From Oleiphilus sp. (GTDB lineage: Bacteria > Pseudomonadota > Gammaproteobacteria > Pseudomonadales > Oleiphilaceae): a stretch of 64,000 bases of DNA. The stretch covers positions 1-64,000 of the forward strand of contig PZPK01000015.1 of the NCBI GenBank assembly GCA_006212045.1. Reading direction: 5' to 3'. A program made the position numbers and the translations under genes. The notes under the pieces are model-generated. The model made no database searches. It was not told where the DNA came from and saw only the letters and a program-made list of their open reading frames with translations. Position 1 is the first letter of the stretch. Every line of letters starts with the position of its first letter. Of this stretch, positions 51,401-59,852 are shown piece by piece.

Positions 51401-51418
51401 TGTCGTTAATTGCTTTAA

Positions 51419-51501
51419 AGATGGCACTCCAGATGTTCGATAAGCAGGCCGAAACCCGCGGGCGAAAGCTGTTTGTAGTGCGGCTCGCAGGAGTGCCATC
51501 T
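51419..51501. repeat. 12-base inverted repeat around a 59-base core
   Basis: AGATGGCACTCC (51419-51430) is perfectly complementary to GGAGTGCCATCT (51490-51501). The core includes CCCGCGGG. The right arm overlaps the start of the shared leader at 51486. It might be the edge of a small mobile unit, or a structured leader or terminator. Confidence 0.6.
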
Positions 51502-51584
51502 CTAAAAACATTATCGCCTGCTGTGAGATCCTATCGCTACAGGGTCAGTTGAGAACCATCTCGTGACCAATTATTGAAACCTTC
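51486..51584 (+). repeat. Shared leader, copy 2
   Basis: Second copy of the leader at 49323-49418, followed by an unrelated gene. Its 5' end lies within the right arm of the inverted repeat above, which is absent in copy 1. Confidence 0.65.
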
Positions 51585-51597
51585 ATGGGGTACTGGG

Positions 51598-51939
51598 ATG
51601 AAAATCATGCGATGGATACTGATCAATGGCGGCTTTCTGTTGGCCATGTACTTTGGGTTATTCGAAGGAATTGAAGTTGCAACAAACGTTGTTTTGTTAA
51701 TCGCGTGGGTGACGATTATCGTGTCACCTTTCATGCTCACAGATAGCTTTCTGGCTCAAAGCCAAGGCCGAAAAAGATCAGTTCCAGGCTTGCTAGATGG
51801 CCTGTTCGATTCGCTCGTGGTTCTTCTATTTGCTTGGTTCGGGTACTTGGCTACGGCTGTATTTTATGTGCTTCACCCCATTGTTGTAGCGCGTTTTTGG
51901 AAGCGACTTGAACAGCTTGAAACGAGTCCGGGGGGATAA
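51598..51939 (+). CDS. Membrane protein (113 aa)
   Basis: ATG 51598 is preferred. Hydrophobic stretches at about 6-24, 27-46 and 67-92 suggest three membrane spans. No family is recognised. Confidence 0.55.
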   Translation: MKIMRWILINGGFLLAMYFGLFEGIEVATNVVLLIAWVTIIVSPFMLTDSFLAQSQGRKRSVPGLLDGLFDSLVVLLFAWFGYLATAVFYVLHPIVVARFWKRLEQLETSPGG

Positions 51940-51984
51940 TCTGTTGTGTAGGCGTGATTCAGTTGATTGAAAAAGGATGGGGCT

Positions 51985-52458
51985 ATGTTGTTAATTGATT
52001 GTGTGCTCAAAGCAGTAAAAAGTGTACCGGGACCGAATGGTGATGATCCGGATTTTAATGCAAGCATTGCAATGATCCAGAGTTACATCGGCCAAGACGA
52101 TGGCGGGCTTGCCGCTTTGTTTTTTGACGATGATGTACTGGAACGTTGGAGCAGAGGCAATTCTGATGCTCGTGTTGTTATTGCCGGTGAGTACGTTTCT
52201 TTCGAGACCCATTACGGCTGGGAGTGTCCGGAGGAGGCGCAGGAGATTAATGAGCCCAATGATCTGTTTAATCGTATTTCCAGCCTACCTACTGATGTTA
52301 TCGTCATTCTAGAAGCTTACGAGAAGCTTCTGGAAACGGGCGCTTATGATCGCTATGCGCTTTGCAAGCTGTTGCTATCAGAAATGAAGCTAAAGGGCCT
52401 TTGGTTTGACTTTGGACTGGATGGTGTTCCGTATGGGCTGCGCCAACTGCCAACGTAA
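51985..52458 (+). CDS. Acidic unknown protein (157 aa)
   Basis: ATG 51985 follows AAAAGGATGGGGCT. Acidic; contains SRGNSDARVVIAGEYVSFETHYGWECPEEAQE. No family is recognised. Confidence 0.5.
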   Translation: MLLIDCVLKAVKSVPGPNGDDPDFNASIAMIQSYIGQDDGGLAALFFDDDVLERWSRGNSDARVVIAGEYVSFETHYGWECPEEAQEINEPNDLFNRISSLPTDVIVILEAYEKLLETGAYDRYALCKLLLSEMKLKGLWFDFGLDGVPYGLRQLPT

Positions 52459-52566
52459 TAGCTTTTCAAGCATGGCCCTAATTCAAAATCACTTCTGTCC
52501 GGGCATGGGAAGATAGGGGGTATTGAAAGAGACACCTTGAACCTACATTTGCCAAGAGGAAGAGCT

Positions 52567-52887
52567 ATGTCAAAGCAATATCAACCGTCAGACGTTAAAT
52601 GGGGCGAGTTTATCGCAGTGCTTATTGGTGGTTACTCCGTCAGCATGACAGAGGATAAGCAAGGCAACCCTATGCCATTTCTTTACGACACAAAGACGGA
52701 AGTTGAATCAGAAATTCAGGATGCGATCGACGCTTACAACGAGCAGATTGCCGAGGGTGATCGAGATGCTGATGACGAGTACGAAGGCGAAGCATTTCCC
52801 TGTGTGGTTGAAGGAGACGAAATCGTATTGCTTTGCGAGCATTCTCTGGAAGAACTTGAGCGGATCAATTGGCGAGAGGGGCGTTAG
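52567..52887 (+). CDS. Acidic unknown protein (106 aa)
   Basis: ATG 52567 follows AAGAGGAAGAGCT. Acidic with a central DRDADDEYEGEAF. No family is recognised. Confidence 0.5.
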   Translation: MSKQYQPSDVKWGEFIAVLIGGYSVSMTEDKQGNPMPFLYDTKTEVESEIQDAIDAYNEQIAEGDRDADDEYEGEAFPCVVEGDEIVLLCEHSLEELERINWREGR

Positions 52888-52937
52888 ACACTGTCAGACG
52901 CTATACCGATATGTATAGATAAACGGTAAGGTGCTAT

Positions 52938-53021
52938 ATGTGTGAATGTTCAGATTCAGGCGATCCTACGACCTGTGAGGATCGTTTAAACTGCTGTGAC
53001 TGCGGGACGGATGATCCGTAA
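52938..53021 (+). CDS. Cys-rich 27-aa peptide
   Basis: ATG 52938 follows AAGGTGCTAT. The peptide has six Cys residues in MCECSDSGDPTTCEDRLNCCDC, five of them in CXC, CC and CXXC-like groups. It could bind metal. It may also be only a chance ORF, since it is very short. Confidence 0.3.
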   Translation: MCECSDSGDPTTCEDRLNCCDCGTDDP

Positions 53022-53121
53022 AACGGATGTGGGTGCCGCGGCTGCTGGTCGTGTAACGCATGCGAGGAATGCCGGGGCAGCGCTAACTAAATGCACTGGG
53101 ACAATTTGGAGAGGTAGAAAA

Positions 53122-53313
53122 ATGCGTACAATCATCAAGCAGCGCAGGCTGGTACCGGATAAGGCTGGCTACCAGCATCGTGGCCAACATGCTTCTTTGG
53201 CGGTAACCCAAGATGGTTATAGGGCGTGGGGTTTTGGGCCAGCTGCGGCCGCTGCAGACGCTGCGGCGGTGGATAAGGTGGCGCGTTTGGCGGGCAAGTG
53301 CTTGTCTAGCTGA
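53122..53313 (+). CDS. Small basic alanine-rich protein (63 aa)
   Basis: ATG 53122 follows GGAGAGGTAGAAAA. The C-terminal half has an alanine-rich helix (PAAAAADAAAVDK). Last gene of the array. Confidence 0.5.
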   Translation: MRTIIKQRRLVPDKAGYQHRGQHASLAVTQDGYRAWGFGPAAAAADAAAVDKVARLAGKCLSS

Positions 53314-53317
53314 CAGC

Positions 53318-54049
53318 TTAACCCAAGTGAGTAAACTCGATAATCCCGTGATAATGCCGGTCATCAATGGCTGTACATGTGACCTTGGCCCGGTTCCACA
53401 GGCGATTGCTGATGTTGCGGGTTATCTGTTTTTCAGACATTAACGCGGTACGATAATCGAATATACCGGGCACCTCTTGTCTTCTATCGATCCGCACTTG
53501 AAACTTTCCAGCCTTTTCTTCAACTTGGTTGTCACCACCGCAATGCAACAGGCTCATGTGATTACCGGAATGCCCGCCTTGGACAAGTGTACGGCCCAAA
53601 TCCTTCATTTCATCCGCGATATAGGCTTTTTGTGCGATGACGTGCGTTGGCAACATCAAGTCCATTTCGACATAGGATTCTTTCTCGTCGTTCGATTCAA
53701 TGACTGCTTTCCGGAAATTGGATATTTCGCAATGATCAACCCAGTCAAAGCTTAGGTAATTCGTATGCTTGCGGATATATTCGCGCGCATCTGATTCAGA
53801 ATTCACGGGCTCATAGCGGCAAGTAGGAATAATTAGCTTGATTCCGGTACCTGTCGTATCGAAATTAATCATGCAACGTCTACACAGGAGGTTGTTTAAC
53901 AGGGTGGGAAACTCGGTCTTGCCCTTTCTGAATTTCCCCGCGACATACTTTTGATTGACATCATCCCCTATGAAGAACCCGGTATAGATCAGGAAGAAAA
54001 TAATAGGCGCAAGCCCCAGTGGTAGCACCAGCATCATAGTTCCGAACAT
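53318..54049 (-). CDS. Membrane-anchored unknown protein (243 aa)
   Basis: ATG 54049 on the minus strand. One hydrophobic segment at about 3-27 anchors it, and the rest is likely cytoplasmic and beta-rich. It has a CRRC pair at about 55-58 and several more Cys residues. It faces the array in the opposite direction, which marks the array's right boundary. No family is recognised. Confidence 0.55.
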   Translation of the reverse strand: MFGTMMLVLPLGLAPIIFFLIYTGFFIGDDVNQKYVAGKFRKGKTEFPTLLNNLLCRRCMINFDTTGTGIKLIIPTCRYEPVNSESDAREYIRKHTNYLSFDWVDHCEISNFRKAVIESNDEKESYVEMDLMLPTHVIAQKAYIADEMKDLGRTLVQGGHSGNHMSLLHCGGDNQVEEKAGKFQVRIDRRQEVPGIFDYRTALMSEKQITRNISNRLWNRAKVTCTAIDDRHYHGIIEFTHLG

Positions 54050-54263
54050 TCTTAGCTCATCCTTTTATTGTTTTACTTGTCGCGCAGTAGTCGGTTGACC
54101 AGATTATTGAACAATGCGTTAGCGTATCACATCTGCACGACAATGAATCTCGACACTGGTATGGCCCCAGATCCAACGCAATACAAAATACTTTCAAGCG
54201 AGATGGCGATAATTCTTCTGTCAACGGCCCCAGGGTCACAACCTGAGCATAAGAGAGATCGCT

Positions 54264-55493
54264 ATGTATCTGACGAATATCGAAAGTCGCAAAGACTACA
54301 AAGACTGTCTTGCATTGACCTCCGAAATACCGAGGGAATTTCTTTACGATTGTGGCTCTACTAGTGAGGCGCCCTTAGGTTATACAACGACCACATTCAA
54401 GGAACATCTGAGTGTGGACGAGGTGCCAAATCAGACCTCTAAATGCATCGGTGTTTACACTGATACTGACATTGAGCTTGAAAGTGAAGGGTTTGACCTC
54501 CCTGACTGCTCCATGTCTATGCCGTTTGAACAGCTCGGATACTTTAAATGGTTGCAGGCAAACGCACATACGAAAGCGACCGGCCACAGGATAGAGGACA
54601 AACGCCATTACCTCGCGTCTCTGGGGTTCGTCAGGGGGCGCGATAAACTCACGGAAGACCAGTTGACGATTCTTCGGCATGCGCATGATGCCTTCTGGTC
54701 AGCCCAGGTTCACAATTCAGGAACGTGTCGCGAGGATACGTTGAGTCCTCATCTTGCCGAGTTGGCAATGATGATCCCTGACGGCGAATGGTTGCGACTC
54801 CCTCAAACTCCATTGAAGCATTACGCAAAGATTAAAGGCCTTCTGACAACGGCCGGAGGAACATATCGTAAGAACGCGTTTTGTTTCTCAGGAAAGGATG
54901 CCGGTGCAGTCCAGTCTGCGTTGCTCGATGGTAGGGAGCTTAATGACAAGAAGAAATACCAGTTTTTTGAAACGCCGCCTGAGCTTGTGGCGTTGGTAAT
55001 GGAAAAGCTTTCGCTGCAAGCTGGTGAACGCTGGCTGGAACCTTCCGCCGGACAAGGGGCTCTCGCAAACGCCGCACTCGTGCGCTCCGAGCATGGTGTA
55101 GTGGTGGAATTGATGCCCGAGAATGCGCAGGCCCTACGCGCACAAGACTACCAGCCAATCGTTGCTGATTTCTTGGCCCTTGGTAAAGACGAACTCGGCC
55201 AATTCGACAAAATTTGCGCTAACCCTCCTTTCACAAATAATCAGGACTGTGCCCATATTCGTAAAATGTATGACTGTCACTTAAAGCCCCGTGGCCGCTT
55301 GGTCAGTTTTGCCAGTACATCATGGATGCATGGCAGCCAGAAAACACAGATCGCTTTTCGCAAGTGGCTGGATGAGGTTGGCGCTGAGGTTCAGGTGCTG
55401 GAGTCCGGCGCGTTTAAATCCTCAGGTACCTCCGTTGCAACCACCCTGATCACAATCAATAACACGGTCAATGGCGAGCGCGCTGCGGCCTAA
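54264..55493 (+). CDS. N6-adenine-type DNA methyltransferase
   Basis: 409 residues. SAM-binding motif I LEPSAGQGAL (about 259-268) and catalytic motif IV NPPF (about 316-319) define a gamma-type adenine methyltransferase domain in the last 190 residues. The first 200 residues have no recognised family and may determine targets. KKYQFFETPPELVALVMEKL is typical of the region before motif I in plasmid methyltransferases. No restriction enzyme gene is near, so it is probably solitary. Start ATG follows GAGAGATCGCT. Confidence 0.75.
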   Translation: MYLTNIESRKDYKDCLALTSEIPREFLYDCGSTSEAPLGYTTTTFKEHLSVDEVPNQTSKCIGVYTDTDIELESEGFDLPDCSMSMPFEQLGYFKWLQANAHTKATGHRIEDKRHYLASLGFVRGRDKLTEDQLTILRHAHDAFWSAQVHNSGTCREDTLSPHLAELAMMIPDGEWLRLPQTPLKHYAKIKGLLTTAGGTYRKNAFCFSGKDAGAVQSALLDGRELNDKKKYQFFETPPELVALVMEKLSLQAGERWLEPSAGQGALANAALVRSEHGVVVELMPENAQALRAQDYQPIVADFLALGKDELGQFDKICANPPFTNNQDCAHIRKMYDCHLKPRGRLVSFASTSWMHGSQKTQIAFRKWLDEVGAEVQVLESGAFKSSGTSVATTLITINNTVNGERAAA

Positions 55494-55625
55494 ACAGTGA
55501 CGCGATGCCGGGGTGAACGCTGAGTGCTTAGGGTCCTTATCAGCGCTGCGCTTTGGAAATTCATTCTCTTGTGTGCCTTTACTATGTGTATAGCTTCAGT
55601 AATCGCCATATGGGAGACGACAGCA

Positions 55626-55949
55626 ATGCAGATTATCAAAAACGACCGTAGTGATCAGGACCTGACAGAAGCCTTTCAGCACGCAGCGGTTAATGCGGTG
55701 CGGGACTTTATTGGTGAATCCAAGCTGCAAAGTATCACCTTGTTCGAGACGTTTCACGGCTTTGTCGTTGAGTTCAAACTGAAAGAGCAATACCGTGTTT
55801 TCAGTAAGGCCCCGGCCCGTCTTGATCAAACTGACATGCGTTTTTGGTCGGGCATTGCTCCGAAACTGCGTTGGTTTGAACTGGGTGAGGGCACCACCAC
55901 TATCGCCTTGTTTCGAACAGCGAGTCTGATGCAAAGAGGGGTGTTGTAG
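55626..55949 (+). CDS. Unknown protein (107 aa)
   Basis: ATG 55626 follows GGGAGACGACAGCA. The frame continues 34 codons upstream into a hydrophobic stretch. Mixed alpha/beta. The upstream TTCATTCTCTTGTGTG ... TATGTGTATAG resembles the array promoter. No family is recognised. Confidence 0.5.
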   Translation: MQIIKNDRSDQDLTEAFQHAAVNAVRDFIGESKLQSITLFETFHGFVVEFKLKEQYRVFSKAPARLDQTDMRFWSGIAPKLRWFELGEGTTTIALFRTASLMQRGVL

Positions 55950-56160
55950 CGTGGCCGGCATGACCGGTCTATTGATGCACTTCCCTGTTGATGTTGCCAG
56001 GGCCATTGTATGTTAGCGAAGGCCTGGTTGCTGACCGCTCTGGGAAACTGGTAGGCTTACGCGGCTTTGCGCTGCTAAGTGTATGTCTTTGCGTACATTT
56101 TTCGAGCATCTTGTTCCGTGAAGCGTCATTAACTTAATACATTATAACAACGGGAGTCCC

Positions 56161-56754
56161 ATGCGGATCGTTCAGTATTTCCTTATTTCCTTCGTCTTGT
56201 TTTTCCACTCATATGCGGTATCGGATGAACCCAATTCTTGCAGCCAATGGAACCAGCTCAATGAGCATAGCTCTGACGCTGAATATCAGGCATTTTTTCA
56301 GAGCGACCCTTCGTTTAAGTCCTTGATCTACTCGGCGGACGAGTTGGGGCTTATACGTGGGATAAGCGCAATATCAGTCACGTGCAGCGTACACCCTGAC
56401 ATGACAATTGAGGCTGTACATAAAGCAGTGAACAAAAATCCCGTCCACGTTCTGTGTGCGAACTGGATGGGGGATATTGCCGTGATTGGTGAAGGTGGTA
56501 TCTCCAGAACGCAAGCACAACAAATTAGTCAGGACAGTAGAAAACTATCAACAGAAATCATGGCAAAAAACCCAGGTTTGGCGGCAGGGATGGAAAAGGT
56601 TATCAAACGTACGCCTGCCTCTGAGTTACCGGCATTTATCAAGTCGGTCCAGACCGGTGCCATGTCTTTTTGTGAAGCTGATCCTCTGATGACTTTTGAG
56701 ATGGCCTACATTTCGTCGCTTGGCAAAGCGATTGAAAACACAATTGGTAGGTAG
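56161..56754 (+). CDS. Secreted unknown protein (197 aa)
   Basis: ATG 56161 follows a weak GGGAGTCCC. The first 20 residues are a signal peptide with cleavage after YAVS (about 20-21). The mature part has four Cys residues, CSQW, TCSVH, LCANW and FCEAD, spaced for disulfides. No family is recognised; it is probably periplasmic or secreted. Confidence 0.6.
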   Translation: MRIVQYFLISFVLFFHSYAVSDEPNSCSQWNQLNEHSSDAEYQAFFQSDPSFKSLIYSADELGLIRGISAISVTCSVHPDMTIEAVHKAVNKNPVHVLCANWMGDIAVIGEGGISRTQAQQISQDSRKLSTEIMAKNPGLAAGMEKVIKRTPASELPAFIKSVQTGAMSFCEADPLMTFEMAYISSLGKAIENTIGR

Positions 56755-56902
56755 CTTCAGGACCGTACCGAATTTCGAGTTGTTTTTGGTACTGCTTTTG
56801 TACTTACTTGTCCCAGACGTTCTAGACAAATACGTTGAAACAAAAGCAGCCGCGTAAGTGTTCCCACACCGGGGAAGCCAGCCGCCTGGTATCATTCAAC
56901 CT

Positions 56903-57133
56903 TCAGTGAAGGCTATGCGTAATGGCTTCTCGATATGGTGCCGGCAGCTGTTCGGGTCGATGCACGCCAGAGGGGAAACTATCTGGCACGAAGGCCCAAC
57001 GATCGATTACGCATGCGGTGTCGATATCGATATGCAGAAGATCCCCTTCAACACGCACCGACTCGCATAAACTTAATACTCTGGGCATGTTAAAGCCCTG
57101 ATCCATGAAGATCACCTTCGCAAAAGCTTCCAT
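56903..57133 (-). CDS. Small unknown protein (76 aa)
   Basis: Third gene of a leftward set (57929 to 56903). Acidic beta-rich peptide with VEGDLLHIDIDTACVIDRW. Thirty-two bases after the previous stop. No family is recognised. Confidence 0.5.
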   Translation of the reverse strand: MEAFAKVIFMDQGFNMPRVLSLCESVRVEGDLLHIDIDTACVIDRWAFVPDSFPSGVHRPEQLPAPYREAITHSLH

Positions 57134-57165
57134 CTTGGCCTCCTACTGCTGCCATGCTCAATGGG

Positions 57166-57480
57166 TTAATGGTCGATCGCGGTACGATCGGGCCAGCCCG
57201 GGAATTGACGTTTCAGGTTATCAACGACTTGCCAAATAGGCTGACTCAAATCGAGATGTACCGGCTCACGCAGATAATTGACGATCAGATAACAGACCCG
57301 GTCGACAGAAAACTGGGTAAGATCCAGCAAGGTTGTGCTATCAGCGATAAAGGCGGGTTGCAGGAACGGGTCAGGCTGGATCACATTGACAAGAATATTG
57401 ATCTCTCTTTGTCGTTGACTGGACTCCATTGCGCGCAACGGTACAACATCAGCAGCTGCAGTCATGGCTATCTCCTTCAA
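57166..57480 (-). CDS. Unknown protein (104 aa)
   Basis: Start overlaps the stop of the preceding gene by four bases. Helical, with QRQREINILVNVIQPDPFLQPAF. No family is recognised. Confidence 0.5.
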   Translation of the reverse strand: MKEIAMTAAADVVPLRAMESSQRQREINILVNVIQPDPFLQPAFIADSTTLLDLTQFSVDRVCYLIVNYLREPVHLDLSQPIWQVVDNLKRQFPGWPDRTAIDH

Positions 57481-57929
57481 TTAAGTAACGATGGTTTCTT
57501 CTGAGTACGAAACACTGCGTGCTGTGTTGAGGCCTTGATAATCTCAATCTCATACGCATCGGCAGTTCTCATATACTCGAGTTCCAATTGCCCCGAATCC
57601 CGCTCAACGACCCGATATAACTGCACTTCGAGTATTTTGTTGGGTGACACTTCGGGAACAAACATCACGAGCCTGGACCAGTCCACCTGCTCGAACAGCA
57701 ACTGCTTGATGACTTTACCTACCGCAAGTAACGAATAAGGTTCCGCCCCTTCATTCTCCGGAAAGCCCACCCACATAGCGTGTCGATTAATCAGCACATT
57801 AGGGACCATGTCGACCAGACAATAACTGATGTCTCCCTTGGCCGTTACGTATGGCGTCATAATGTTTTTCTTGGCACGTGCGCCCAATGGACGCGCATCC
57901 TCTGTTGCATTTAGATCAGTTGCTTGCAT
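57477..57929 (-). CDS. Unknown protein (150 aa)
   Basis: First gene of the leftward set. N-terminus is polar and possibly unfolded, then strands and helices with FEQVDWSRLVMFVPEVSPNKILEVQLYRVVERD. No family is recognised. Confidence 0.5.
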   Translation of the reverse strand: MQATDLNATEDARPLGARAKKNIMTPYVTAKGDISYCLVDMVPNVLINRHAMWVGFPENEGAEPYSLLAVGKVIKQLLFEQVDWSRLVMFVPEVSPNKILEVQLYRVVERDSGQLELEYMRTADAYEIEIIKASTQHAVFRTQKKPSLLN

Positions 57930-58004
57930 TGCTTCCTGCCTGTTTTTTGATCAGTAGACATCTATTTAGAGAAATTTTATGTGACGTGTCAATCAAAATA
58001 TAAA

Positions 58005-58012
58005 TGCATAGT
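58005..58012 (+). promoter_or_regulatory. TGCATAGT word before 58103 gene
   Basis: Core of the shared motif, about 90 bases upstream of the two-gene unit at 58103. AT-rich on both sides (AAATATAAATGCATAGTACATAAAA). Confidence 0.3.
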
Positions 58013-58102
58013 ACATAAAATGCAGTTTCATTAAAAAATCTTTGTATCAACTGGATTACAGTGGTGATTAACTGTTTTCATGCCAAAACTATGAGGTGAT
58101 CT

Positions 58103-58528
58103 ATGTACGAAATTCCAGAAACCTTTGGGTCGCTGTTTCACAGCTTCGATAACAAGGACCGGTATCACGGCAGCATGCACCGCATGTTTCGGCTATTCGT
58201 AAAGTCGCTTCGTAAGCAGCGGTCGTTGCTCGATTATAAGATCGAGTCAAACAAGGGTGATCGGAACGCACCCGGTTTCGTGCACGGACTCTTCCAGCTG
58301 CACGAGTGTGATGTGATCTGCGAAGTGGTTGTTGGGCCCTTTGAGCAGTACAAAAGCCAGCGCTTCGATAAGTTGGTGGCCGTTGGGCAATACCAGGTGG
58401 TAAAAGATGGGCAACGTATTACGGTCCATCAGAAGCAACTGAAAATGAACTACGAAACGATCTTTAGTTTCGTCAAGAGTGCGCGACACTTTGAACTTGA
58501 TAACCTTTCAATAGGGGGTGCAGGATGA
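58103..58528 (+). CDS. Unknown protein (141 aa)
   Basis: ATG 58103 follows TGAGGTGATCT. Basic, with RMFRLFVKSLRKQRSLLDYK and FVHGLFQLHECDVICEVV. The stop overlaps the next start (ATGA). Function is unknown. It lies convergent to the defence operon. Confidence 0.5.
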   Translation: MYEIPETFGSLFHSFDNKDRYHGSMHRMFRLFVKSLRKQRSLLDYKIESNKGDRNAPGFVHGLFQLHECDVICEVVVGPFEQYKSQRFDKLVAVGQYQVVKDGQRITVHQKQLKMNYETIFSFVKSARHFELDNLSIGGAG

Positions 58529-58920
58529 GCGGCTACCGCTGTGTAAAGAAAATGGATGTAATGGTGGATGGCAACCTGATCAACATGACAATACTGCAGG
58601 CCAGATCCGGACAGTATTTTGGCGTGGAATCGCGATTAAATCGTGTGACTGAAGGGGCCTTTTGCAACCTGAATGCGGCTCTGAGTACGGATCAAATCTC
58701 TCGCGAAACCACCGAGATCGATGAAGTAAAGCGTCTGGTGGATGAGGTGGTGTGTAGCTATTCGGAAATGGAGCTGATGGAATTCGGCACCTACCAGGAC
58801 TTTCTGGCGGCCGAGGAAATCCGAAGCGCCCAGGAGAGTGTCGACTGGAGTTTCCGCTATGGCATGCGGGCAAAGTATTACCCAAAGGTGTTTGAAGAAG
58901 TACGCACCTTGCTGCAGTAA
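58525..58920 (+). CDS. Acidic unknown protein (131 aa)
   Basis: Translation-coupled with the previous basic protein. Acidic and helical at the C-terminus. Basic/acidic coupled pairs can be toxin-antitoxin systems, but no known motif is seen. It lies next to the SMC operon, tail-to-tail with the WYL gene. Confidence 0.5.
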   Translation: MSGYRCVKKMDVMVDGNLINMTILQARSGQYFGVESRLNRVTEGAFCNLNAALSTDQISRETTEIDEVKRLVDEVVCSYSEMELMEFGTYQDFLAAEEIRSAQESVDWSFRYGMRAKYYPKVFEEVRTLLQ

Positions 58921-59012
58921 TGCGTGAGTGCGTACAAACCCTCAGCGGAGTACTCGCTTCTTCTATTTCGGGTGGCTTGTGGATTAGCCGCTAGCGGGCA
59001 GCGTATTCTTTG

Positions 59013-59852
59013 TCATCGCAATAAATATTGGGACAGCTCATCCGCATTACTCAACCACAGTGGATGGTTCATTGGATCATCTTCGACGCGGGTTGCAATG
59101 TCGTGGTGTTTAATAAAATACTTGATCATCGCCGCGCGTATTTCTACTTTGAACGCCTTTTCCCGGTCGTAATCACTTAATACCAACTTTTTCTGCAGAT
59201 TGTTCAGTGATGGATGCGCGTCTAGGCAGAGGGTTTTATAGTCAAACCAGTCCCGATCCGAGAGAGAGTCTATCTCACTGGCCTCCCCTAATGTGATGGT
59301 TTTTATCCTCGAGAGGTTAAAGTCTCTGAACTCAAGGTGCGCCTCGGAATATCCTCTAAGGTGCCAGCGCCTTCCGCTGAAGGCCAGCGCGTGAGGATGG
59401 ATTATCCTGGTCAGTCCTCGCGGGTTTTGCATGGACGCGTACTTCGCTGAAATGCTGCACTTCCTTTTGATGGCCTTGCAGAGCAGCTCGATCACTTGAT
59501 TCTCTACCGTATTCAGTGACCCAGGCAGTACTTCTACAGAGTTTGCTCGCCACAACTGCTGATTATAGAGCTCTGCATATTTTATGAGATGGTCATGGTA
59601 GACGCTCCAGTCTCGTGAAATGTACACCGGCCGAAAGCTGGTATTGGTAATAAATACCTTTTTCGAACTGTTGTAGGTAAACGTCTTCGGATGCAGTTCC
59701 TTGTATGCGGACAGCTCCTTGATGGCCATGTTCCATGTCAGGCCCAGAAAGGCCTTCAGGATATTGGCATTGAGCGTGCGCTCCCAATACGCCAAGGTTT
59801 CGATGAGTTGAAAGCGCTGACGCTGCTTTTCACTAATTTTTTTGTTCTTCAT
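59013..59852 (-). CDS. BrxR/CapW-like WYL-domain transcription regulator
   Basis: 279 residues from ATG 59852, which overlaps the previous stop (ATGA); a start at 59879 is also open. Layout: an N-terminal winged helix (about 8-65) with RFQLIETLAYWERTL and AYKELHPKTFTYNSSKK, then a WYL domain with LAFSGRRWHLRGYSEAHLEFRDFNLSRI (about 160-190), and a C-terminal helical extension. This order and the P-x-x-x-YN-x-x-x-K segment fit the BrxR/CapW group, which represses defence operons and responds to a ligand. Here it is last in the operon rather than first or divergent, so it might be an autoregulator. Confidence 0.75.
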   Translation of the reverse strand: MKNKKISEKQRQRFQLIETLAYWERTLNANILKAFLGLTWNMAIKELSAYKELHPKTFTYNSSKKVFITNTSFRPVYISRDWSVYHDHLIKYAELYNQQLWRANSVEVLPGSLNTVENQVIELLCKAIKRKCSISAKYASMQNPRGLTRIIHPHALAFSGRRWHLRGYSEAHLEFRDFNLSRIKTITLGEASEIDSLSDRDWFDYKTLCLDAHPSLNNLQKKLVLSDYDREKAFKVEIRAAMIKYFIKHHDIATRVEDDPMNHPLWLSNADELSQYLLR

